From NCBI GenBank assembly GCA_023053575.1, contig JAKZAP010000004.1, forward strand, positions 434,001 through 498,000: a stretch of DNA of 64,000 nucleotides, written 5' to 3'. Positions 23,710-34,816 of the stretch are shown here, piece after piece (the stretch's first letter is position 1; the number at the start of each line of letters is the position of its first letter). The translations under genes were made by a program, and so were the position numbers. The notes under the pieces are model-generated. The model worked only from the letters and a program-made list of their open reading frames with translations. It did not search any database and was not told where the DNA came from. The stretch comes from Branchinecta lynchi. Its lineage: Eukaryota; Arthropoda; Branchiopoda; Anostraca; Branchinectidae.

Positions 23710-24140
23710 CTAGTCCTTTTTCCAGGGTTGCCCGCGCCAGTCCTCGTCGAGTCGCTTTCTGAAACCTTTGGGTGTTTTGCTGGTGACAGTTGGTTCAGAC
23801 AAGCTGTTCCATAGAGGAACAGCTCGGTTACTGAAGAAGTGCTGGCGAACACGAGAGGTATTGGACCTTCTGGACAGTTTCCGGGAGTGGCCCCTAGTCT
23901 GTGAGTGGTTGTCGGGGGCGAAGAGGGAGGGGAGACAATTAGAGTTGAGGATTCTGTAGACTAGTAGCATGTCCCCTCTCTTCCGCCGGTAAGTAAGTGT
24001 CGGGATCTTCAGTTTCTGAAGTCGTTGTTCATAAGGTAGTGCTCTAAGGCCTTGGATGGATTTTGTTGCTCGCCTCTGGACACCTTCAATTAGTTTCTTG
24101 TCTTGTTTGTAATAGGGTGAGGCGATGGCATTGCCGCTCT
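23710..24140 (-). pseudogene. LINE reverse-transcriptase C-terminal fragment
   Basis: An uninterrupted minus-strand frame encodes IASPYYKQDKKLIEGVQRR, LPYEQRLQKLKIPTL, YRRKRGDMLLVYRIL and FFSNRAVPLWNSL. This is the typical thumb and C-terminal tail of CR1/Jockey-group LINEs. It is 5' truncated and sits between the inner and outer right arms of the Penelope element, and differs from the other LINE families here. Confidence 0.8.
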
Positions 24141-24447
24141 CCAGCTTGGGATAATATACTCATAATAGAAACGTAGAACGAGGTCATTAATAAAATAATA
24201 TTTAAGTTTTCAGCGCCTTATTAATAAAAAAAAAAACGAAGTTGATCAAAATGCAGAAAAAACCCTTTGCTGTCATCACTCCAACCGTGCAGCAAAAACA
24301 GCATCGTTGTCAAAAATTAAATCTCAGGACTAGTTTTTTCAATATAGTGGTTTTTGAAGATAATTTACTTTAATAAGATATTTATAGTCGGTAGAAGCTT
24401 CAGTTATTTATTACAGGTTCGTTTCCTTCCCCGAAGTTGAGCCAGAG

Positions 24448-24510
24448 GATTGACAGCCTGACGAGGACCCTTGCCAAGAAGGGCCGAAATATCAATGATG
24501 AAGAATCATA
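24448..24510 (+). ncRNA. Hammerhead ribozyme motif, right Penelope arm
   Basis: The plus strand shows CAGC CTGACGA (24458-24464), stem II GG-A-CCCTT with loop GCCAAG closing on AAGGG-CC, GAAA (24486-24489), then TATC. The stem III sequence AUAU is self-complementary, as in type I hammerheads thought to act as dimers. Stem I pairing is weakened because AATG follows the cleavage C, where GCTG is found in other copies. Confidence 0.65.
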
Positions 24511-24962
24511 GCTGACGTATCAGTTGTAAACATAGTTTGAATAAATGTTTCAAAGTCAGCTAGAGCTCAAAGAATATTTATTCTATAGAATTCTGATACA
24601 AGTTAGTTAAGACCTCTTCAGAAAGTCTCCGAAATGAATCATCTTTCTCGGAAGTGATTCCAGAATCAGATTCAGAAAGTTAGGGAAAGCTCTGTGGAAA
24701 GTTCAAAGCAGTTACAATCTGGAAAAAAAAGGCTGCCAAGTGAAAATACACAGCAAGTTTCGTAATACCTGATTTAAAACAAAATCTTCTAACTAAAATA
24801 CAAATGGTCATTTCGGCGTCCACATTTTGTTGCTTTCAAATTATTCGCGTTCAGGAATAAAACAAGCGCAACTGGTTTTGGCCTTTCTCTCTCACGAACC
24901 ACCACACACAGACCACCGAACACACCGAAGTTGCTTCGGATAGCTCGTCTTATCCAAGAAAA

Positions 24963-25044
24963 ATGAACTCAAAATCTTTGCTTGTTAAAGTTCAGGCTCT
25001 TAGAACTGCACTCAACGCTCCTGTCCGTAATGCAAGTGTAACAA
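24963..25044 (+). CDS. NDUFB8: NDUFB8 exon 1 (targeting peptide)
   Basis: The 82-nt coding part starts with the ATG at 24963 and ends at a GTAAGT donor. It encodes MNSKSLLVKVQALRTALN and further Arg/Ser/Ala residues without acids, as expected for a mitochondrial import peptide. It ends in phase 1 (A), completed by CG at the start of the exon at 31395-31606. The ATG is the first in the region; upstream sequence is pyrimidine-rich and may be the 5' UTR. The first exon is the least conserved part of the family, so this call rests on phase and splice signals. Confidence 0.78.
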
Positions 25045-25889
25045 GTAAGTACTAGGGGGATTTTTCGCGTTGATGGCTGTAGAGGGTGTTGACTAAACCT
25101 CAAATCGGCTGAGGTTTAGTCAACACCCAGTAGAGCTGAATGAGTGACCCCATACATGCTAAATGAGAAAATCAATTGGGCATGCATCAATGTTCGTGTA
25201 TCGTAGACATCAGGTGCATTTTTGATCAGAATTCTCCTTGCTGTTCTCCTTGCAGTTCTTCCATTTCCTGTTTTTGGACTATTCAGAAGATGCGAATTGT
25301 GCTTGTGTTTTTTTCAGAATTGAGAACTGTGAAAGCTGTGCGATTCTGCAGAATTGAGAAGTTGCTTTGATGGTTAATTTTTGATTCTCCTCTCCATTCT
25401 CCTCCCTGATCGGTCAACAGAGTGAGGGTGTTCAATACAGTTCAATATGCATAAACGTGTATACCGGGTTGCGGTCGAGCTGCAAAAGGAGTTTTTTTGT
25501 CGAAATCGAATGGAGAAGCCAGAGGAGCAAAAATGGTAATTTGTACTAGAAGCGAGAACAGAGAACTGAGAAATCAGATGAAAAATGCAATTGTTGGAAT
25601 CCTAGACTTCTAAGTTTTGTTCAATAAGAATCAAAGTTGATTCCATAAACAGGAGGAGTTGCAAATATTACGTTACATGACCTCAAAATTGGACTCCAAT
25701 ATGTTAAAAGAAAGACTTCTTCGAAGTTCTAACTAGATCTTATGTCATTAAGATTTTGCTTTTTGACAGTAAGATCACTAATTTGTTACTATGAGGCCAA
25801 TTTCTGTGTTATGTAGCCTATTTAGGGGCTGGGTACCTTACCTCTCTTGGATGTCAGAGTATGAGAGAAACAACAGAGTATGAGAGAAA
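25045..25889. other. NDUFB8 intron 1, gene-free
   Basis: Near 25085-25130 a short imperfect palindrome (GTGTTGACTAAACCTCA and its inverse TGAGGTTTAGTCAACAC) may be a small hairpin MITE. Nothing else is recognisable before the family A element. Confidence 0.45.
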
Positions 25890-28800
25890 CAAGAGCTACG
25901 AGCTCATATGGCACTTGTCACGGCTCGGTTATGTCAATGATATATCTAGTGTTTGCTAGGTGTCTTCCCACCAAGTTTCATCTCGTTCCCTCCACTCATA
26001 GCGTTTCCAATATTTCCGGTTCTCCCCTCCAGCTCCCCCCAAAAGTCACCGGATCCGGTCCGGATTTTAAGTGGGTCGTCTGAGGCATGAGGTCTTTCCA
26101 AATACCAAGTTTCATCGAGATCCGGTCACCCGTTCAAAAGTTATAAATACCTCAAGATTCCGGATTCCCCCTCCCTCCACTCCCCAGACAGTGCCCGAAT
26201 CGGCTCGGTCATGTCAATGATGTATTTAGTGTTTGCTAGGTGTCTTCCCACCAAGTTTCATCTCGATCCCTCCACTCATAGCGTTTCCCAAGATTTCCGG
26301 TTGCCCCCTCCAGCTCCCCCAAAAGTCACCGGATCCGGTCCGGATTTTAAGTGGGTCGTCTGAGGCATGAGGCCTTTCCAAATATCAAGTTCCATCGAGG
26401 TCCGATCACCCGTTCAATTGTTATAAATACCTCAAGATTCCGGATTCCCCCTCCCTCCACTCCCCCCACAGTGCCCGAATTGGCTCGGTTATGTCAATGA
26501 TGTATCTAGTGTTTGCTAGGTGTCTGGACACCAAGTTTCATCTCGATCCCTCCACTCATAGCGTTTCCCAAGATTTCCGGTTGCCCCCTCCAGCTCCCCC
26601 CAAAAGTCACCGGATCCGGTCCGGATTTTAAGTGGGTCGTCTGAGGCATGAGGTCGTTCCAAATATCAAGTTTCATCGAGATCCGGTCACCCGTTCAAAA
26701 GTTATAAATACCTCAAGATTCCGGATTCCCCCTCCCTCCACTCCCCCGACAGTGCCCGAATCGGCTCGGTCATGTCAATGATGTATCTAGTGTTTGCTAG
26801 GTGTCTTCCCACCAAGTTTCATCTCGACCCCTCCACTCATAGCATTTCCCAAGATTTCCGGTTGCCTCCTCCAGCTCCCCCCAAAAGTCACCGGATCCGG
26901 TCCGGATTTTAAGTGGGTCGTCTGAGGCATGAGGTCTTTCCAAATATCAAGTTCCATCAAGATCCGATCACCCGTTCAAAAGTTATAAATACCTCAAGAT
27001 TCCGGATTCCCCCTCCCTCCACTCCCCCCCACAGTGCCCGAATCGGCTCGGTTATGTCAATGATGTATCTAGTGTTTGCTAGGTGTCTTCCCACCAAGTT
27101 TCATCTCGATCCCTCCGCTCATAGCGTTTCCCAAGATTTCCAGTTCCCCCCTGCAGCTCTCCCCAAAAGTCACCGGATCCGGTCCAGATTATAAGTGGGT
27201 CGTCTGAGGTATGAGGTCTTTCCAAATATCAAGTTCCATCGAGATCCGATCACCCATTCAAAAGTTATAAATACCTCAAGATTCCGGATTCCCCCTCCCT
27301 CCACTCCCCCCACAGTACCCGAATCGGCTCGGTTATGTCAATGATGTATCTAGTGTTTGCTAGGTGTCTTCCCACCAAGTTTCATCTCGATCCCTCCACT
27401 CATAGCGTTTCCCAAGATTTCCGGTTGCCCCCTCCAGCTCCCCCCAAAAGTCACCGGATCCGGTCCGGATTTTAAGTAGGTCGTCTGAGGCATGAGGTGT
27501 TTCCAAATATCAAGTTCCAACGAGATCCGATCACCCGTTCAAAAGTTATAAATACCTCAAGATTCCGGATTCCCCCTCCCTCCACTCCCCCCTACAGTGC
27601 CCGAATCGGCTCGGTTATGTCAATGATGTATCTAGTGTTTGCTAGGTGTCTTCCCACCAAGTTTCATCTCGATCCCTCCACTCATAGCGTTTCCCAAGAT
27701 TTCCGGTTGCCCCCTCCAGCTCCCCCCAAAAGTCACCGGATCCGGTTCGGATTTTAAGTGGGTCGTCTGAGGCATGAGGTCGTTCCAAATATCAAGTTTC
27801 ATCGAGATCCAGTCACCCGTTCAAAAGTTATAAATACCTCAAGATTCCGGATTCCCCCTCCCTCCACTCCCCCGACAGTGCCCGAATCGGCTCGGTCATG
27901 TCAATGATGTATCTAGTGTTTGCTAGGTGTCTTCCCACCAAGTTTCATCTCGACCCCTCCACTCATAGCATTTCCCAAGATTTCCGGTTGCCTCCTCCAG
28001 CTCCCCCCAAAAGTCACCGGATCCGGTCCGGATTTTAAGTGGGTCGTCTGAGGCATGAGGTCTTTCCAAATATCAAGTTCCATCAAGATCCGATCACCCG
28101 TTCAAAAGTTATAAATACCTCAAGATTCCGGATTCCCCCTCCCTCCACTCCCCCCCACAGTGCCCGAATCGGCTCGGTTATGTCAATGATGTATCTAGTG
28201 TTTGCTAGGTGTCTTCCCACCAAGTTTCATCTTGATCCCTCCGCTCATAGCGTTTCCCAAGATTTCCAGTTGCCCCCTGCAGCTCTCCCCAAAAGTCACC
28301 GGATCCGGTCCAGATTATAAGTGGGTCGTCTGAGGTATGAGGTCTTTCCAAATATCAAGTTCCATCGAGATCCGATCACCCGTTCAAAAGTTATAAATAC
28401 CTCAAGATTCCGGATTCCCCCTCCCTCCACTCCCCCCACAGTGCCCGAATCGGCTCGGTTATGTCAATGATGTATCTAGTGTTTGCTAGGTGTCTTCCCA
28501 CCAAGTTTCATCTTGATCCCTCCGCTCATAGCGTTTCCCAAGATTTCCAGTTGCCCCCTGCAGCTCTCCCCAAAAGTCACCGGATCCGGTCCAGATTATA
28601 AGTGGGTCGTCTGAGGTATGAGGTCTTTCCAAATATCAAGTTCCATCGAGATCCGATCACCCGTTCAAAAGTTATAAATACCTCAAGATTCCGGATTCCC
28701 CCTCCCTCCACTCCCCCCACAGTACCCGAATCGGCTCGGTTATGTCAATGATGTATCTAGTGTTTGCTAGGTGTCTTCCCACCAAGTTTCATCTCGATCC

Positions 28801-29182
28801 CTCCACTCATAGCGTTTCCCAAGATTTCCGGTTGCCCCCTCCAGCTCCCCCCAAAAGTCACCGGATCCGGTTCGGATTTTAAGTGGGTCGTCTGAGGCAT
28901 GAGGTCGTTCCAAATATCAAGTTTCATCGAGATCCGATCACCCGTTCAAAAGTTAAAAATACCTCAAGATTCCGGATTCCCCCTCCCTCCACTCCCCCCA
29001 CGGTGCTCGGATCGGGGAAGTGACTATTTCCAACTTAATCATTTGGGGTCCCTGATACGCCTGCCAAGTTTTATCGTCCTAGCTTATGTGGAAGTGCCCG
29101 AACTAGCAAAACCTGGACAGACCGACGGACGGACAGAAATTGCGATCGCTATATGGCACTTGCCCGAAGGGCAAATGCCATA
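25890..29182 (+). repeat. Repeat family A element with eleven 281-bp units
   Basis: The same ends as the copy at 4472-6374 enclose eleven tandem units beginning near 25928, 26208, 26488, 26769, 27051, 27332, 27614, 27895, 28177, 28458 and 28739. Spacing is 280-282 bp. Variants recur at 1126 bp (units at 26769 and 27895; 27051 and 28177), showing a four-unit higher-order repeat. Units at 28177 and 28458 are nearly identical, suggesting recent unequal exchange. It occupies NDUFB8 intron 1. The internal open frames are not genes. Confidence 0.9.
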
Positions 29183-29344
29183 AAAAAGGGGTAAAATACA
29201 TAATTCACAGATTGTAATACTCTCATCTCATTTACACACACGAAAAATAACCATATACAGACAATAGAGTGAGTGACTAAATCAAGCGAATGAATCAAGT
29301 GTGCAATCCACTCAGATACTGCAGTAAACAGATTGCCGACGCTT

Positions 29345-30010
29345 TTAAAGTTCAATGGGCACATCAAACTACCCCAATCCCACTCTGTAACAACCTAGGA
29401 ACAATGCTTACCCCCTAGATCAGCAGCTTTTTCAACAGTTTCCTCTCTGTGATATTTCAAAGCGTAATTTTTCGGGCAAGTACATGCTCAATTTACTAGC
29501 TTGGACAAAGATAAAGGTGATGTTTCTTATAATACTTGGTAGATCTTTAATTTATGCAAGAATCAGCTTGTACAATTCAGATTTGAATATGTTATTTGTT
29601 TTCGAATGATTTTTGTAGCTATGTTATTTTTTATAATCTTATTGCATATTTTGGTACATTTTATAAAGCAAGCTAATCAAGCTTCACAACACTATTCCAC
29701 AAACAAAAACTTTTAATAGGCAGTTTAAGCCATGGAACTTCTGATGAAACACTAGAACAATCAGGTACTCTGCATCTGCGGCTTGACTTTGTTGACATCT
29801 CAAATATATCCTTTTCTATCAGGCATTGCTGGGAGTTTTCCTGCCACTATATCCCAGCTCCTAAGATTTGGATCACCGAAATGCCAGAGAGGTAAAGACA
29901 AGGGATAACAAGAAAACGGCCCATTTTCGTATCGCCTTCTAAAGGAAGTCGGAAATGTTTATTTGTATTTAATAGAAAGTAAAGCATTAGAAGTGTCCAT
30001 TGTGCTTTAA
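29345..30010 (-). mobile_element. Non-autonomous TTAA-flanked element, copy 2
   Basis: This is the reverse-oriented relative of 117-815, again with TTAA at both ends and the CAATGGRCAC inverted termini. It differs from copy 1 by small indels that break the open frames of copy 1, arguing that neither copy encodes a protein. It lies in NDUFB8 intron 1. Confidence 0.6.
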
Positions 30011-30209
30011 GAGTTACAGGCTCACGGAGGTAGTCCTAGAAGATATAAGCAGTATCTATAAAATGTTGGACGAATGCATTTTTATCTTTCGGAATCAATA
30101 GCCACCAATCGTTCGTCCGTTTAAACGTTTGCTCTTTGCTGACGAATGAGGAGGGACTTCGGAGAACGAGACTGGAAAAGTGACTATTGAAGTAACGTCG
30201 CGTTTTCTG

Positions 30210-30325
30210 CAGAATCGGTAAGCTTCCACCATTCTGCTTCAGAATCGATAAGCTTCCACTATTCTGCTTCAGAATCGATAAGCTTCCACCATTCTGCTTC
30301 AGAATCGATAAGCTTCCACCATTCC
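30210..30325. repeat. 30-bp minisatellite, about 3.8 copies
   Basis: AGAATCGATAAGCTTCCACC plus ATTCTGCTTC repeats exactly every 30 bp at 30211, 30241, 30271 and 30301, with one or two substitutions. There are no spacers, so it is a simple tandem repeat. Confidence 0.9.
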
Positions 30326-30589
30326 GGTGTTCGAAAAAAAGAAAGAAAATAGAGAATTTGCTTTATCTCAATAACAGTAAACTACTCGAAATAGTGGAAT
30401 AAAATTTTATTTGAAGAATCAGGAGGAGAATCGAGACACAAAAACGCAAGTAATGATCCAAAACTTATTCCTTACTAGTTCAAGTTTTTTTTGTTAAAAT
30501 ACAAATATTAACACAGCGAATAAAATTGTGATCAACAGAAATGACCAGCAGAAGCAAGCTGATATTTTGCTAAAGTAATCAGATCTCAC

Positions 30590-31204
30590 CAGAGGCGTTA
30601 CTAGCCAAAGTGTTTCGGGGTGGGGGGCAAGGTATTTACCGACTGGCTGGTCATTTTACCGGCTGTTTTTGCACATAAAAACGACCAGAGGCGTTACTAG
30701 CCAAAATGTTTGGGGGAGGGACGAGGCATTTACCGACTGGATGGTAATTTTTTACTGACTTTTGTTTTTAACAACATTAATGACATTTTTGAAAAAAATC
30801 GACTGATTTTCAGAAAAACCGACTATTTTGACGAAAAATCGACCAATTTTCAGAGAAACCGACTGTTTTCATGAAATAAAATTAACTGTTTTGACGAAAA
30901 ATCGCGGCGGCGCTTCAGCCCGTCTCGGTTATTTTTTACCGACAGCATTGGGGGGGGGGGGCGTCCCCCCTCCCCCCGGACCCCAGTCGTGACGCCCCTG
31001 AAAACGACTATAATTGAGAAGAAACGACTGTGTTGACGAAAAATCGGCTGCTTTTAAGGAAAACTAGTAATTTTCAAGACGGACTGTTTAAAAAAAAATC
31101 GAATGTTTTTACGAAAAATCGTGGGGCTTCCCGCCAACTCGACTATTTTTTACCAACAGGCAGACCACATTTGGAGGCCCCCCCCCCCCAGTCGTGACGC
31201 CCCT
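30590..31204. mobile_element. hAT-like MITE, outer copy
   Basis: The left end is CAGAGGCGTTACTAGCC and the right end CAGTCGTGACGCCCCT, imperfect inverted repeats. The interior is rich in CCGACTGTTTT and ACGAAAAATCG repeats and G homopolymers. A second copy of the same family is inserted within it. An intact target duplication for the outer copy is not visible. Confidence 0.65.
30686..31000. mobile_element. hAT-like MITE, inner copy with 8-bp target duplication
   Basis: This 315-bp element begins CAGAGGCGTTACTAGCC and ends CAGTCGTGACGCCCCTG. It is flanked by a perfect 8-bp direct repeat AAAACGAC (30678-30685 and 31001-31008), the target-duplication length of hAT transposons. It has inserted into a copy of its own family. 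Confidence 0.85.
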
Positions 31205-31394
31205 CAACATCTGCACCGTTTTCCAGATGTGGAGTTTCCTTGGCAGCTATCCTGAGTAAGGGTTACAAGGAATTCGGGAAGTGTAGCAGATAAGGACCAT
31301 AAGTACAGCATTTCTTTATTGTAGTTCAGGTTGAAACAAAAAATTCTTTGCTCATGAGATGGAGCACTGGTTATTATCTGAATTTTATTTGCAG

Positions 31395-31606
31395 CGTGGA
31401 ACAAAGATTGGAAGCCTGCCACCACTCCACCGAAGAATGCTGCAGAAATCGCGGCGGCTGCAAAGAAGTACGGGCTTCTGCCCCATGACTACAAACCTGA
31501 TCCAGAACTCGGGGATTATCCGGATGTTCCCTTGGTCAGCGTAAATGCAAGAGATCCATATGAACAGTGGGACGATAGATACTGGAGAAGAAACTGGGGC
31601 GAACCA
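31395..31606 (+). CDS. NDUFB8: NDUFB8 exon 2 (conserved matrix-side region)
   Basis: This 212-nt exon follows a TTTATTTGCAG acceptor and ends at a GTGAGT donor. It encodes WNKDWKPATTPPKNAAE, then AAAAKKYGLLPHDYKP, GDYPDVP, ARDPYEQWDD and RRNWGEP. These match NDUFB8, an accessory subunit in the membrane arm of mitochondrial complex I: AAAAKKYxxxxxDYxP, GDYPxxP, RDPYxxWD and NWGEP are the family signatures. The exon reads phase 1 in and phase 0 out. Confidence 0.92.
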
Positions 31607-31671
31607 GTGAGTAATGAGTCCAGACTTCTGCTAACGTTAGTGAGCAAATGTGGTCCTAAGATCCACGTTAT

Positions 31672-32680
31672 TTTTTGGGATCCCAAAACGTAAGTGGAGG
31701 GATGTCTAGGACATCGCAAAAGTTGTCCGTCTGCCCGTCCGGCCTTCTGTGAGCACGATAACTCTCGGAGGGAAAGAGATATTTTGATGGAACTTTGGTG
31801 TGAGAGTTCTTTGGGTCAAGGGTAGGGTCGAGTTCGTAGATGGACTCTTTAGCCCTACATTTAGGGGTGGGGGTTCAGATTAAGGGGCAAACAAAATATT
31901 TATAAACAGCTAGTGTGATACTCGATTGTGGGGTAAGAAGACATGCTGAACACGATGATGAAAATCATTTTCTCGCCGGACAAGTAGTTCGTTCGGATTC
32001 CGGCGAAACAGGAAAGTTTGTTAAAAGCAGAAGCTTTATTTGAAGTTATTAGATGTTCGATTTAGGGATAAGAAGACATGCTGAACACTTATGCGAAAAT
32101 CATTATCTACCCGGACTACTAGTTCGCCCGGAATCTGGACAAACCGGAAAATCTTTTAAAAGCAAAAGTTTTACGATTAGATGACAGATTTATGGGTAAA
32201 AAGAGGCGCTGAATCCGTATATGACAATCATGTTTTACCCAGTCATGTAGTTCGTCCGGAATCCGGCTAAAAGCGGAAAATTTGTTAAAGTTTTATTTGA
32301 AGTTGATTAGATGTTCTTTATAGGGAGGGATAAGGAGATATGCTGAATTTATGTCTGAACTTTCTTTTTTTGCTGGACAAGAAGTTCGCTCGGAATTCGG
32401 CCGAAACCGGAAATTTAGAAGAAGTAAAGCAGAAAGTATGGATCAGTATCCTCAGAATAGATATGGCTTATAGAGATATATATCTGAACTTGGTTGTCTC
32501 AGATGACTAGCTATTTGCTAAATTAATCTGTTTCCAAATTTCAATAGTAAAATGTTCAAGGAACTGGCGAAGATTAGACCCAATTGATATTAGATTTTTA
32601 GATTTTATATTTAGATTATATTTAGATATTTTATATATTAGATTTTTGGGAACCCATCGAAACCTTTGGTCTTGTTCTTT
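31672..32680 (+). repeat. Repeat family B, full-length forward copy in NDUFB8 intron 2
   Basis: It begins TTTTTTGGGATCCCAAAACG and ends GGGAACCCATCGAAACC with CTTGTTC. The left flank of the core has a TTGTCCGTCTG run and AGCACGATAACTCTCG. Units of about 137 bp carry GACATGCTGAA and CCGGAAAATTTGTT-type boxes. Confidence 0.82.
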
Positions 32681-33018
32681 TGTAGGTCCTACGGCCCATT
32701 TCATTTAAGTTTTGGGGTTTGTTAGTCTGTTCGGTCAGAGTCCTGTCCAGTATGAAATAAAAAAAAAACCTAGCAAGACGGTTTTTTTTTAACTCAGCAA
32801 CTCTCTTGGTAAATTCAAATTTGCCTGCTTCTAACTCCTTTGTACGAATGAGTGACTGAACAGTTTATATCGCACAGTAGGAGGACGTGAGCGCACGAAT
32901 GAGAATAAGGTCTGAGGTAAATGGTCTGAACTATTTACGGAAAGGTTAATCTCGAATCAGGACTATAGGCTGCTGATAAACTCTTGGACAGGTAAGCATA
33001 CACTCAGACGTGACAATA

Positions 33019-33355
33019 GTTGCGTTTTTGCAGATATCATGGTATCTGTTACCACTGTAGCTGGATCTGCAATTAGTCGTGTTTGCAGTTACCGTGGTAT
33101 CTGATATACGCGCTTTTTTCGCTTGTTTCGAAGTCATCCCAAAAGAAAAAATGATATTCAGTCACATCACTAAGCGCCAAACTTCACACCAATTTGATGA
33201 AAGTGAGATGACTTTCCGATACCACGGTCGGACCGTGGTATCATCAGATACCACGATAACTGGTCAGATGCCACGATAACTGCAAAAAGGCCTTTTGACG
33301 GTGGTAGCATATACTACGATAACTGCAAACACGACTTTAGACCATGGTATATCAC
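33019..33355. mobile_element. Palindromic MITE with GTGGTATCTG modules
   Basis: Inverted copies of TGCAGTTAYCGTRGTATCTG and related forms occur at both ends (33022-33110 and 33225-33350), so the element can fold back on itself. The centre reads ATGATATTCAGTCACATCAC. A second copy at 56395-58313 has this centre split by a LINE. No protein is encoded. Confidence 0.65.
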
Positions 33356-33458
33356 GGACGGGTTTTCCAATATAGATGCTGGGGAATTGGCGGGAGTCGA
33401 AAAGAGCAAATCTTATATTTCGTTAATGCAGGGAGAATAAAAGACTTTCGGTTTGTAG

Positions 33459-33614
33459 ATCCACAAAGACTTCATGATGTACATTGGTGAGCGAACGGAC
33501 ACCACAAGGGAGGAGTACTCAACCCTTTTCAAGACCTCATGTTTCCTTGGCTTCTGCTCCTTCTTCTTTATCCTCTACTATTTAGATATTAATTATGGAC
33601 CGAAGCCTAAAGTG
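33459..33614 (+). CDS. NDUFB8: NDUFB8 exon 3 (transmembrane segment)
   Basis: This 156-nt exon (acceptor CGGTTTGTAG, donor GTAAGT) encodes IHKDFMMYIGERTDTTREEY, then the single membrane span CFLGFCSFFFILYYL and YGPKPKV. It aligns with the part of NDUFB8 that follows NWGEP and anchors the subunit in the inner membrane. Both phases are 0. The 3' part of the exon and the following intron are duplicated just downstream (33677-33731 and 34817-34915) with a transposon inserted in the copy. Confidence 0.88.
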
Positions 33615-33676
33615 GTAAGTGTTAGAAGTTCTGTTGTTTTGAGTAGGCCGTCCTCTAGGCGTAAAAATATTCAGAG

Positions 33677-33731
33677 GAGTACTCAGCCATTTTCAATACC
33701 TCGTGTTTCCTTGGCTTCTGCTCCTTCTTCT
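33677..33731 (+). pseudogene. Duplicated NDUFB8 exon 3, 5' piece
   Basis: This 55-bp piece repeats 33511-33574 of exon 3 (GGAGTACTCA...TTTCCTTGGCTTCTGCTCC) with several substitutions. It runs straight into the left end of a family B element. The matching 3' piece resumes at 34817. It has no acceptor of its own. Confidence 0.8.
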
Positions 33732-34816
33732 TTTTGGTATCCCAAAAACGTAAGTGGAGGTATACCTATATCGCAAAAGTTGTCCGTCTGTATGCAGAGT
33801 TATCCCGAAGGGAATGAGATATTTTGATGAAACTTGGTGGGATGATCCTTTGGGTCAAGGGAAAGGTCGAGTTCGTAGATGGGTTCTGTAGCCGTATATT
33901 TAAGGCTGGGGGAGGGGTTTCAAATTAAAGGAAAGCTATTGAGATAATTGATTTACGGATACGGAGACATGCTGAATCCGAATATGAAAGTTATTTTCTC
34001 GCGAGACTAGTAGTTCACCCGGAATCCAGCGGATACCGGACACAAAATTTGTCGACCAATTTTCGGCTATAGCAGTCCCTACCCCTTTTATTCTCAAACG
34101 AGTATAGTTCTGCGCGTGGTTTGAGACATTCATTTGTTCATTCTGTGGCGGTCGGAGAGATCTAGTGTAATCGAAGGTCGAAGGAGTTGATATGGTAATG
34201 TTCAAACGAGGAAATATGTTGTTCATTGAGGATTCACTGGTAAAGTACAGGTCAAGTTCGTAGATAGGCCCTTTATAGTCCGGACACACGATCAGGATAG
34301 GAAGCTCCCGGACTGGAATTCCTGCCCGGATTTTTACCACCATCATCACTTCCATATGGAAAAGTTGAAATTTTGTCAACTTGATGATGAAAGTGCAGGA
34401 AATCCGGCTGGGAAATCCTGATCGTGTGTTCGCACTTTTAGTCCTACTTTAGAGGCAGAGGAGGGGTTTCGAATTTACAGTAAAAACATGTATGTTTTAT
34501 AAGCTAATAAGATATTCATTGAGGGAGTAAGGAGGTCCGCTGGATCCATATCTGAACTTAGTTTTCTTGCTGGACAAATGGTTTGTCACGAATTCGGCTG
34601 AAACTGGAAATTTGGTTGAAGCTCAAAGTTGTTTCTGAAATGGATTAGAGATTCGTTATCAGGGCAAGGAGACATGCTGACTCGATTTTTTTAACTTTAT
34701 TTTAACAGTAAAATTCTTCAAGGAATCTGACGAAGACTGATTGGCGAAGACATGACCCAATTGTTTGAATCAACTTTTAGTTTTTTGGGATCCCATCGAA
34801 ACCTTTGGTCTTGTTC
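33732..34816 (+). repeat. Repeat family B inserted in duplicated exon 3
   Basis: It begins TTTTTGGTATCCCAAAAACG and ends TTTTTTGGGATCCCATCGAA with CTTGTTC. It is interrupted at about 34279-34425 by a MITE with CACACGATCAGGA ends. The surrounding pieces are the two halves of a duplicated NDUFB8 exon 3 segment, so the insertion site is precise. Confidence 0.8.
34279..34425. mobile_element. Short MITE with CACACGATCAGGA inverted ends
   Basis: CGGACACACGATCAGGA at the left is mirrored by TCCTGATCGTGTGTTCG at the right. The flanks TTATAGTC and TTTTAGTC could be an 8-bp target duplication with one mismatch. Internal sequence is related to 47420-47590. Confidence 0.6.

Larger units (their letters stand above)
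22335..24590 (+). mobile_element. Penelope-like element with long inverted arms
   Basis: Outer inverted arms (about 22335-22736 and 24142-24590) and inner arms (about 22737-22890 and 23440-23607) flank a Penelope C-terminal coding segment. Each outer arm carries a hammerhead-like motif. The two parts of the right arm are separated by a LINE C-terminal fragment at about 23610-24140. Rejoining around that insertion restores continuity with the left arm, with TACT as a possible short target duplication. Inverted pseudo-LTRs with hammerheads are a known Penelope feature. Confidence 0.75.

Noticed and set aside
26913..28320. Repeated open frames of about 85-95 codons in the 281-bp arrays
   Set aside because: They recur only because the DNA is tandemly repeated (identical frames 1126 bp apart), are proline-rich from C tracts, and match no protein family.
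30210..30325. Exact 30-bp repeats suggesting a CRISPR array
   Set aside because: The repeats are directly adjacent with no spacers, in a eukaryotic intron.
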